From NCBI GenBank assembly GCA_963681505.1, contig OY811972.1, forward strand, positions 10,784,975-10,848,974: a stretch of DNA of 64,000 nucleotides. The letters are read 5' to 3'. The notes below the pieces were generated by a model. It searched no databases and had not been told where the DNA came from. It worked only from the letters and a program-made list of their open reading frames with translations. The stretch comes from Eunapius fragilis. Lineage: Eukaryota > Porifera > Demospongiae > Spongillida > Spongillidae. Shown in pieces: positions 36,040 to 47,500 of this stretch; the stretch's first letter is position 1; each line of letters begins with the position of its first letter. The position numbers and the translations under genes were made by a program.

Positions 36040-37220
36040 ACACACCCCAGGACACGACTAACTTCATATGGAGGCACCCTGGACAATTTTCTTGACCTGG
36101 CGGATCCAGCATATTTTAGGTTCATTATAACCGGGCAATTATGGGCCTGTGCCTGCAATTGCCCGGAATAACATACGTTGTATGAAGGCTGTATGATCGT
36201 GATGGGTAACCCAGTGATGGTCGGTCATCATCTTCGGTTCGTCTGTGCGGTTAGTCTCGTACCCAGGCCTTTTGTGGGAGCTAACCGCTAGCTTCGACTT
36301 TCTAACCAACTAGACATACTTGGACACAATCAAATCCCGCCTCTCTATAAGAATTTACAAATAGTTTAATAAATCAAAATGCAAAAGGAATAACTTAGCA
36401 CAAGTCAATGGTAAATGTGGTTCCATTGATTTTACAGTTATACATATACATGTCCATACAACATCACTCAGAGATTTGTCCATCAAATTCTTTCAATTGA
36501 GCACACAATGAAGATTTTATTTCCAAGACTGTGAAGTGTCCAGAAAAATCATCCGTCTCCCCATATGCTTAATGAAAACTGGTAAAGTGGTGTCATTACA
36601 TCCATATGCATATGCAATGCGTATTAGGAAGTATATATCACGAACTTCATCACTATAGTATAGTAGAAAATAAACATTTTATACATTCCCTCTCATGCTT
36701 TTTTAAATGCTGATCACGTTGTGATTTATGTTGCTACGCCATACCAGGCAATGTAATATAACAAAGAGTGATTTGTGTAGTTTTTTTAAAGTAGCTGTAG
36801 AATTCATACTAAAGTATCCTCTAGTTAACCATACTCCATCCCTGCATGTGACTGCATTTCCAGTCTTCATTGTGTATTAAGTAAACAAGTTTACAATAGG
36901 TACAAGTTTCTGAATGGTTTTGTAATATGTATTTTTGCTGACACATGCTGCACAACCCTAATCCATACTTAAGGACACGGGAGTATTTTGCATATGTACA
37001 TCCAGCAAACTGACAAAAAAGCAGTTTGTAGCATAAAGCTAACAGTTTTTTGCTTAGACCAGATATGTTCACTTGAACTAGCAAAAGTAGTAATTCTGTG
37101 TTCACAACCATTTTTTATGCACATACACCAATGTTATCAAATGAATAAGTAAGCCGTCTACCTGTTACCACTGTGCGCTGTCGTGGGAACGATGTTGGTC
37201 AAGTCATATCCACGTATTAT
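34616..37220. other. intergenic DNA with simple repeats, no confirmed gene
   Basis: Contains a C tract at 34770-34783, an AG-rich patch with (GA)n near 35545-35570, and C18 followed by (CA)n at 36008-36046. An open + frame at about 35032-35209, after an acceptor-like CATCCTAG, reads VARSLPLVSDVNKAAAVIMA and onward with plausible composition, but I do not recognise it. Confidence 0.4.
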
Positions 37221-37410
37221 AGGGAGCGTCTCCAAACTATTTTGGAAAAGTTAACGTCATTGTGAAGTTTCATTCCCCCCCCCCCCCCCCCCTCCCCCAT
37301 AACGTCATTGATATCGGAGTCCGACGCCATTTTTTTGGTCAAAATGTCACGAGCCTGACTCAATGTCAAAATGACGCTAACTTTTCCATAATAGTTAGGA
37401 GACGCCCCCT
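37221..37410. repeat. MITE with about 40-base terminal inverted repeats and central poly-C
   Basis: The left end AGGGAGCGTCTCCAAACTAT, then TTTGGAAAAGTTAACGTCAT, is answered by ATGACGCTAACTTTTCC and GTTAGGAGACGCCCCCT on the right. The centre holds a C run (about 37275-37292). A partial relative lies near 33960-34003. Confidence 0.75.
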
Positions 37411-38549
37411 TTCTTATAAATAGAAATTTCTGGTCTCGTCATCACTGTAGCGATGACCTAATCAACCCATGGAGGGGCTGGATACGAGTCTAAGTGCTAT
37501 GAATAAATTACATTGTGTAAACAATCTCTGGGTAGATTTTTAATAGGAATATTTCGTATGTTTTGAACGGAATGCAATATCGGAATTCTGTCTCGTACAA
37601 AAGATGGATCCAAATGCTAAGATCTCCCTGAATTTTTAAAACAGAAATTTGCGACATACAAAGTTAGCTATATTTTTTTGTTGTGATTTTCTATCTTTCA
37701 GGTATGCTTTAAGATATGTACCTGCTGATTTTATAAATTATGCAAAAGTTAATTGTGTATATATATATACGACATCATTTAAATTCCATAATAATAAGTT
37801 GCAAAGATGATACGGAGTCAAGACATAGCAACTGCATTTCGAACTTTCATTATTATTTTTCATCCAAAAAAGTTTGGAAAAAAAATCAAACAAATTCAAA
37901 TTTGACATCACAACGCATACCTCTCCAGTGTAGAAAAAAATTGAGCGTTTTTGAAACTTCCGGACTTCCTACCTTAAAGCACCCTTTGGGGATCGTCCAA
38001 ATGTCCTCATACTTTTAATATTATGGTTCAATACCTAATTTCAATAGCAATGTATATCCTGTGATAGTTGCGTCACAATCAGAGTCAATATTCATTCCCA
38101 AAGTTATACTACGAATTGAAATTAGGCAATGGTGTTTCATTTTACAACTAATTGGCTTACTAAATCAAGCTCTGTATAGTCGAACTAACCACGCAGATAA
38201 TCGATCAAGTTTCTTCCCTTCTTTGAGACCTTTATTACGAAATACGTGTCCAGTTTTTGACGTAGTTTTAGATTTAGATCATCGATTTACGGACCCACTT
38301 ACGCGGAATTACCTAGCGCTTATGTTTCGCATTCTACACCTTGATACCCAGGCTTAGAAGTGAACGTAGCCGCTGCTGAGTGGGAAGAGCGGGAAAGTTC
38401 AATTGCGTACCTTTGCCATCAATGGCACTTTCAATAACAGAACACATTACATCACTAGCACGTGCCTTTGTCCTTTATATCCTGCATAACGTCACAGTCA
38501 AAGGACAATTAAGCAGTGATAGTGCACATCTCTCTCCACTCGACGTAAC
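37411..38549. other. upstream flank of gelsolin 3
   Basis: AT-rich. The proximal part has TTTATATCC (about 38474) and ACGTCACAGTCA (about 38490) within 80 bases of the gelsolin 3 start, a possible promoter. No other exon supported. Confidence 0.4.
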
Positions 38550-41500
38550 ATGGCAGGTCTCGTAAAGCAGAAGAAGTACGACTGGAAGGACTCCAACATT
38601 TCATTGATCGGATCCGACGCAGACCGCAAAGTGCGCTCCCTATGCAGCTTGCAGCCCTTGCACGTACTGGTGCACCGTGCTTGTTTTTGTTACAGGTCAA
38701 AAAGGGCGCCGGAGAGACGGAACCGGCTTGGAAGGACGCGGGAAAGCACGTCGGATTGCAGATTTGGAGGATAGTCAATTTCAAGGTAAGATCGCAAAAA
38801 AGTATTAATTCTGGGCTTACGAGGCATCCTGCATACAGGTCACGCACTGGCTTAGGGAGGACTACGGCAAGTTTTACAACGGAGATTCGTACATCATCCT
38901 CCACACGTACAAAAAGCCAGAATCAGAAGTAAGTCATGAGCGTGAGCGGTAAGGTCTTATATAATTAAGCTAGCTACGAACGAATGTATGTTAATAGATC
39001 TAATCGAACATGAACAGCCGGAATAAATGGCGAGATATAGAGCTGCTATGTCGAGATTTATGCGGGCAGTGTAATGGATCTCCGCGAAGTTTTTTTTTAA
39101 AGCATATCCTAAATTATTTTTAAAACCTTCGGCCTTCTCTCCGCGCTAACCCCCCAACCCCCCCCCCCCCCCCCCCCCATTGTTTTCATTTGTGGTCCGT
39201 ATGCTATATATGGCTGCCGCTAACGTTAAACAACTACAGCACACGGAAGCAGACACATGTATCAGACAGTACACAGGTATTTATCAGTAAACAACTTTGG
39301 CATCGCAGCGGCTTATGCTACTGTATAAGTAGCATTATTACATTATCTAGATTAGTGTGACCTTAATTCGGTTGCGCGCATATTACACAGGCTGTTCGAG
39401 AGGGTATACCACACAACGTGTATACAAATGAGCGTTATCGCGTTGAACCGCTATAGAAGGCTCTGTCTACATTGCCCCGGAGCTACGTCAGTTGGTATTG
39501 ATGATGTTTTTTAATTCGCAATGATAGGCGCATAATTATAAAATAAGCCACAAACCTAGTTTATCCCCAGAATATCACTAAGGAATAATATCATGCGATC
39601 AGCCATAAAACAAAAACACTTAATAAGACTGAACACGTAGCAAATATTTTGCCAACACACAGATAATTTAAATACAATTCCTTGCAGGCTGTATAATATA
39701 TTATGCTGCCTAACATTGCACACCATGCATTCTAAACATGCAAGATGAAAATATATATAGATTACGCTTCACGAAAGCTAATGTACAAATCACTTTCAGT
39801 CTTATTAAGTGTTTTTGTTTTATGAACATGAACATGAACAATATTGTGGTGTATGTAGCTGATGTTCACACAAAATCGCTAGTTTTAATAAATTATGCAG
39901 CAGCCTTCAAATTATGCAGCAGACTTTAAAACTAGTGAACATCAGCTATATACGCCACACTATTGTTCATGTTGGACAGTAACTCTCGACGTAGTACATT
40001 AGACACTAACGCTACGGATGTTGCTGTTGAATTCCCACTACTAACGACGAGCGCACCAGAACTTTCGTACTGTAGTTTTAGTCTCGCAAGCCCGACGTAC
40101 TTCGGTACGGTACGTCGAAGTAAGACTGCTGGAAATTCATATTGTCATGAATATAATTATCATTTGCCCCCCAAATATGATATGTTTCCGCCGCCCCTGA
40201 TCCAGTGTAGTTATGGTTTCAATACGTTGAGTGCCTACACAATATATGCTGCTACACCTACACAGTTTACTAAATATACCTTTCACCCTTTCAGTTTGAC
40301 ACGCAAAAAAATGTTGTTTACACTGTTACAGGTATATTTAGTAAACTGTGTAGGTGTAGCAGCATATATTAAATTTCCTTAATTTACCTGTTACGGTACT
40401 GTTGCTGCTAAAAGTAACTAAAAACATTCTCTACGAGAAAGTTGGGGGTATACAGGATTTGAAGACAATTGGTGATGAAAAAAGCAAGGAAACAAGGTCT
40501 TATCAGATAATAGTCCTATATTTAGCACATTTGTTGTTTGTGCGCTAAATATAGAGAACTACTACATTTTCCCTTGTTTCCTTGCCTAATTGCCCTCAAA
40601 TCCTATATACCACCAACTTTCTCGTAGATAATGTTTTTAGTTACTTTTAGCAGCAACAGTACCGTAACAGGTAAATTAAGGAAATTTAATATATGCTGCT
40701 ACACCTACACAGTTTACTAAATATACCTGTAACAGTGTAAGCAACATTTTTTGGCGTGTCAAACTGAAAAGGTGAAAGGTATATTTAGTAAACTGTGTAG
40801 GTGTAGCAGCATATATTGTGTAGGCACTCAACGTATTGAAACCATAACTACACTGGATCAGGGGCGGCTGAAACATATCATATTTGGGGGGCAAATGATA
40901 ATTAACCGCTATAGAAGGCTCTGTCTCAGTTGGTATTGATGATGTTTTTTAATTCGCAATGATAGGCGCATAATTATAAAATAAGCCACAAACCTAGTTT
41001 ATCCCCAGAATATCACTAAGGAATAATATCATGCGATCAGCCATAAAACAAAAACACTTAATAAGACTGAACACGTAGCAAATATTTTGCCAACACACAG
41101 AGATATTTAAGTACAATTCCTTGCAGACTGTATAATATATTATGCTGCCTAACATTGCACACCATGCATTCTAAACAAGAAGAAAATATATATAGATTAC
41201 GCTTCACGAAAGCTAATGTACAAATCACTTTCAGTCTTATTAAGTGTTTTTGTTTTATGAACATGAACATGAACAATATTGTGGTGTATGTAGCTGATGT
41301 TCACACAAAATCGCTAGTTTTAATAAATTATGCAGCAGCCTTCAAATTATGCAGCAGACTTTAAAACTAGTGAACATCAGCTATATACGCCACACTATTG
41401 TTCATGTTGGACAGTGACTCTCGACGTAGTACATTAGACAACGCTACGGATGTTGCTGTTGAATTCCCACTACTAACGACGAGCGCACCAGAACTTTAGT

Positions 41501-44500
41501 ACTGTAATTTTAGTCTCACAAGCCCGACGTACTTCGGTACGGTACGTCGAAGTAAGACTGCTGGAAATTCATATTGTCATGAATATAATTATCATTTGCC
41601 CCCCAAATGTGATATGTTTCCGCCGCCCCTGATCCAGTGTAGTTATGGTTTCAATACGTTGAGTGCCTACACAATATATGCTGCTACACCTACACAGTTT
41701 ACTAAATATACCTTTCACCCTTTCAGTTTGACACGCAAAAAAATGTTGTTTACACTGTTACAGGTGTATTTAGTAAACTGTGTAGGTGTAGCAGCCTATA
41801 TTAAATTTCCTTAATTTACCTGTTACGGTACTGTTGCTGCTAAAAGTAACTAAAAACATTCTCTACGAGAAAGTTGGGGGTATACAGGATTTGAAGACAA
41901 TTGGTGATGAAAAAAGCAAGGAAACAAGGTCTTATCAGATAATAGTCCTATATTTAGCACATTTGTTGTTTGTGCGCTAAATATAGAGAACTACTACATT
42001 TTCCCTTCTGATAAGACCTTGTTTCCTTGCCTAATTGCCTTCAAATCCTATATATACCACCAACTTTCTCGTAGATAATGTTTTTAGTTACTTGTTTCCT
42101 TGATTTTTGTTCATACCCAAATCACTGAAATCATTGTGAAATTATGTATCGCTGCTTCCCCCCCTCCCCCACCCCCCTCCCAGCACGTAGAGAGTGATGT
42201 AGTCGTAGATCTAGATGTCCATGGATATGAGTACCAAACTATCGGAGAGGGAAGTTAACTTTGACATCCCTTGATCTAAACGGCTTAGATATCTAAAATT
42301 ACGTCTTACTAGGTATCTAATTATGCGTCTTACATAGACCGTATAGTCCATTGTTTACCAAAATATAACATCGGCTATTTTATATGAAAGAGGCTCTTCC
42401 AGCCTATTCTGAAGCTATTGGTGAAATTTTCATTGTTTAAAAGTGTTCTTTTCCTATTTATGCGTTGCCAAGAAGAAGGTGGAGAAGAAGGAGACCATGT
42501 TCCGGGACTGAGAATCAAAAATGAGCAGTTTCGTCTTTGTTTTATGTCACAGACTGCGCGGTTGTAGATAACAAAAGGCTACTGCCCGTCCTCGTACCAG
42601 TTCAATTGGTCACATATTTTTTAATGAGTTCATAGCCGGAGTCAAATTCTATTACATGTATATGGGAGTTTCAATGGAAACTTCCGATATTACTGTACAC
42701 TTTCAATGCCTGATTTGGAAAATATCAGAGCTACGTAATGTACCTTTTACCATAAATGAGCCTTGCGCTTAATGATGAAATGTACTACATACCCTTCGAT
42801 TTTTAATACGTAATACACACAGTCCTTGGTATTAGTTATCCTTTTACATTTCAGGAGCTGTTATATGATGTTCACTTCTGGATTGGCCAGTTCTCAACCC
42901 AAGATGAGTACGGTACAGCAGCATACAAGACTGTGGAGCTGGATACATTGGTACTCACAAAATATATAATGCAGCCTAGCTGTTGATTTGCATAGTGAAA
43001 AGAAAAATTGTAATCCACAACCCTTTAGGATGTCTAATTTTTGTTTTAACATGTAGCATCTTTCAAGGAATCAATATAGTATTTGATGATACTTGACAAA
43101 ATTATTATAATGCATTATGGCATATTTATATCTTCCAAAGTTGGATGACAAGCCCGTTCAGCACAGAGAAGTAATGGGGTACGAGTCTGACCTTTTCCAG
43201 AGCTACTTCACCTCCATAACGATTCTTGAGGGAGGGTAAGTGCACTAAACAGCGCTGCTTTAACGTCATGCCTGTACATGTGTCACAGTGCTGAGAGTGG
43301 ATTCAATCATGTGAAGCCTACTGAATACAAACCTCGTCTTCTCCATTTCCATGGTGACAAGGTGAGTTTTAAAAAATTTGATGTTATTTTGGGTTGCGAA
43401 TTATCTTTTATCATGATTTAGCATGGAGTAAAAGTGACAGAAAAACATCTGAATAAGCACTGCTTAGATACAAGTGATGTATTCATTCTTGATATGGGTC
43501 TGAAACTGTACCAGTGGAATGGAATCACATGCAACAAGGATGAGCGATTCAAGGCAGCTGAATACTTACAAGGGATTAAGGTATTGTGATGTTCGCCTAC
43601 TATTGCAAAAATGCTTTATTCTTTTATTCGTAGCATGAAAGGGGTGGAAAGGCCACACTCGAAATACTTGGTAAGAGCAATAAAATATTTTTTTCATATT
43701 TCTATGCAATGAATGAGACTTGTTCATTATTTTGTTTACAATTGCTTGGTGATGGCAGGTTTATGCATGCAAAGCGGCACATTTATCATGTTATAGTATC
43801 AGTAATTGTAATGGAGTTCCATGAGAGTGTTATTCAAATTAATACTTCTATATAGAGGTGGGACATGTAATTGATGACATTTTATATGCATGGCATACAT
43901 CTAGAAATGTGTGGACATATGAAATTATATTGAATCACTAGGCAGAAGAATTTATATCACAATATGTGATGTAACATATTTCTTCTCTTAAAGTAAGCCA
44001 CTCCACCCACTCTCCACTCCCATTTTAAAAGGCATATAGCTCATTGTCTCATACATATTGACAACATTAGCAAAAGCCTTCAAGAAAGGGAATTATGTGC
44101 AATAATTATGTTTCTATACGTAACACCTTGCTATAGATGAGGCCAGTACAGAGAAGACACACGTATTTTACACAACCCTTTCTGATGAACCTTTGGAGAT
44201 AGAAGAGGTATGATTTTGTGCATGCAGAAATCCTTGACTTAATACTTATCTGTGCATTGCACATTTCTTATATTCAAGGCTCTTCCCATGGTACATGTCT
44301 CCAGAAGCTTTGAACCATGCATGTTCAGGTTAGGACATATACTGGCAAGTGACCTGCATGCATGCACGCTGGTCAGGTAGTCAGGTAGTCGGGTAGTCGG
44401 GTAGGCTAAATGTGTATCAATAATGACTCTAAAGTCTCATATCAGTTAAGCTGTAACTAATTCCCCGATCTGTTCTAAATGGCAACACATCAGCATTTGG

Positions 44501-47500
44501 TTATATTTGCTACCTCAGCAACAATATAGTACAAATATGTGTATCATGGAGCAAAGCATTTGTGTTTGGTTATGAGATTACATCCCTCTATTGCATGCAT
44601 TCTGAGCTCCCTGGGCCACCTTAACTGCAGCAGATCCATGTGTAACTTTGTCACCCTGTTTTAGTCACTTAATAAATGCTTTCCTGTTTATCTACATCAC
44701 AATACGTCATTATTATGACACAGCAAACTTAATTCTACAGGAATACATTCCAAAAATGTTAAACAGTTCGTTCTCCATAAAGTCATCGCGATAGATGTAG
44801 GCAATGTTTGCATTACACTACTGATATTTAAACCTCTAAGTTGTTGATGAGATAAGATATAGCAGCTAGGAAGCGATTGTATGCTACAATGTGGACTCTT
44901 GCATGGTCTGCAGACAGTCAAAGTTCCTTTGTTATATACATAGAGCTATTAGCAGTTCAGGTTACGTAATGTTCTAAATATTCAGTTGCACTACTAAAGC
45001 TCTTCTACATTTTTGCTATGATCTGGCTCATTCACTTGTGTGTCCAGGTACAATACGATTTTCGCTAAACAGCTGAAACATTAGCACAGAAGGGTTTTGC
45101 GTCAGGTTCTACAAGGATGTTGGATTCTCCTCCAAGTCCTATCAATTTCCATCCATCCTTCCTGTTATCAAGTATACAACAATATCACCCATTATGTGAG
45201 CTAGGGACAGCTATGATGTGGATTGAGGCTGCAGGATAATGCTGCTGGATTTTCAGGCCAAATGTTACCATTGGCACCACTTGCTTCTTTGCTCTTGCAC
45301 AACTCATGATGTAACCAGTAATACTTTGAGGTCAGAATAGTGAGATCACTTAAATTGGCCTTTGCCTTGCCTATGTAGCTTTCATGAGCAAACCTCTGGA
45401 TACTTGTGGCACCAAAAGGACATCAACTTTGACAGAGTTCACCCCTGGTATAATAATTTCTGGTGCTCCTGCTGCCTCCTGTGGTGTCTCATCCTACCAC
45501 TAGTTAGGCACTTCGCAGATGAGCTTTCAATGTGCTCTGCTCCAGCTGTCTACACTAAGCTGGAAGGACAAGCGTGGCATCATTAGGAAAATGCACTACC
45601 CCTCCATGAAGGAGTTGATGGAATAGCAGTAGTATACAAAAGCTTTGCTTTTTTCAATCCCCTTTCCTGAAATTATATGCCATCTTTTGTAACAGATGGC
45701 ATTTATAATGGTTTTGGCGTAGGACCAATATTCATCAGGTAAGTAAACGCATCCCTTATATGCCGATATGTTCTGCTACAACAGTAACCACATGCACAGT
45801 TCACTAGAAGCGTAAACACATCCTTTATCTGGCGCTAATGTTCTGCTACAGTACTACAATTTTGTTTAGACAAGCCAAAAAGGTTGACCAGTGAATACCA
45901 ACCAAAACCACCGCAGGCCACTTGGTGTGTTAAAATTATGGATAGTATTCTGAAAGGCATATATCAATTGAATGCTGATGCTCGTTTCTAATATCACTAC
46001 AAGTTAAATGTGTTTCTAGGCATGGTTTGTAATAAAAGTAGGCAAGGTACAAAACAAACAACTCTACGCTACTGGTGGGCATAAGGAATGCGCAATTATG
46101 GATTTATTAAAAGTACCTGGACTTCAATTTCACAAAAACCACAGACATGGACAACTAAATTAATTTGGGACAGTTCACGAGAAAACTTAACAAAATTGTA
46201 GTACTGTAGCAGAACATTAGCGCCAGATAAAGGATGTGTTTACGCTTCTAGTGAACTGTGCATGTGGTTACTGTTGTAGCAGAACATATCGACATATAAG
46301 GGATGCGTTTACTTACCTGATGAATATTGGTCCTACGCCAAAACCATTATAAATGCCTTCTGTTACAAAACATGGCATATAATTTCAGGAAAGGGGATTG
46401 AAAAAAGCAAAGCTAGCGCTTTTGTAGACTACTGCTATTCCATCAACTCCTTCATGGAGGGGTTGTGCATTTTCCTAATGATGCCACGCTTGTCCTTCCA
46501 GCTATAGTGTGGACAGCATGCATGGTGAACTTACAAAAAAGAGCCCTGTGCGCCCCTCATACTCTTGGAAAGTACACCATACCTACAGGCTACAGGGCTC
46601 TTTTTTGTCGGCCAGGTTTCTTAAACCCTTACACTCCTGGAAAGTACACCACACCCACAGGGCAATACACTACACCCACAGGGCTCTTTTGTCAGCTATG
46701 TTCCTTATAACCCCTCACACTATTGGAGAGTTCACGACACCCGCAGGCTCTATTTATATATATAAAGATTCACTTAGAAATCCAGAACGGTAAACGCTAT
46801 TGATTTCCTATTTTCGACACATCATGTCTCTCTGGTAAAATCGATTTTGGGTCTTATATTTGCTTCGTGCCAGCGTTGCAACGCCCGATACCCCTTGGGG
46901 TTCAAACCCACCATATCTTTCGGCAGGAACACTCAACTCAGTTTAAATTTGGTTTATACGCAGATGGATGATGTACTATTGATATGTTCTGTTCGTTAAT
47001 TTTTACTGATCCGTTACGGAGATACATGTAGCTGTGCAAAGTGTGTGCACATTTCTCGCGCCATTAACCTATTACGACCTGGTTTTCGCTATACTCCTGC
47101 CCTCCGTGCTCATTAAATAAATAATACAATAACTCCCACCATGAAGTACCATCTTCTCACTTCTTACAAAGTACAACGTCATAGGTTCTCTTTCCACTTC
47201 TATAACGAGTTAAGCGATCGAAACGCGTTGGTTCAGCTACGTAGCCATCACCATACACAACACGGTACGTACTACGCCATGTGCCTGTCGATTTGGTCAA
47301 GCTTTTTAGGTGCCACTCATTGCGTGGACATTTATAGGCCTACAACGCTAATGCTTATATAACGATACATCAGAGCCATGAGATAAAGTACACGCTGTAT
47401 CAGCTTAGAGGAGAGTTAAAACCACTGCGCAGCTGGGCTGAAACACATGTAACCTTATACTTCATTGTTGTTCTGCAAGCGCATATATTTTAACCGCCCG

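Noticed and set aside
39963-41814. Repeated frames containing [20 protein letters not shown]
   Set aside because: They lie in composite repeat A and its inverted copy and change frame at palindrome arms; no domain recognised.
46899-46914. tRNA gene suggested by GGTTCAAACC
   Set aside because: No cloverleaf can be drawn around it; only the B-box word is present.
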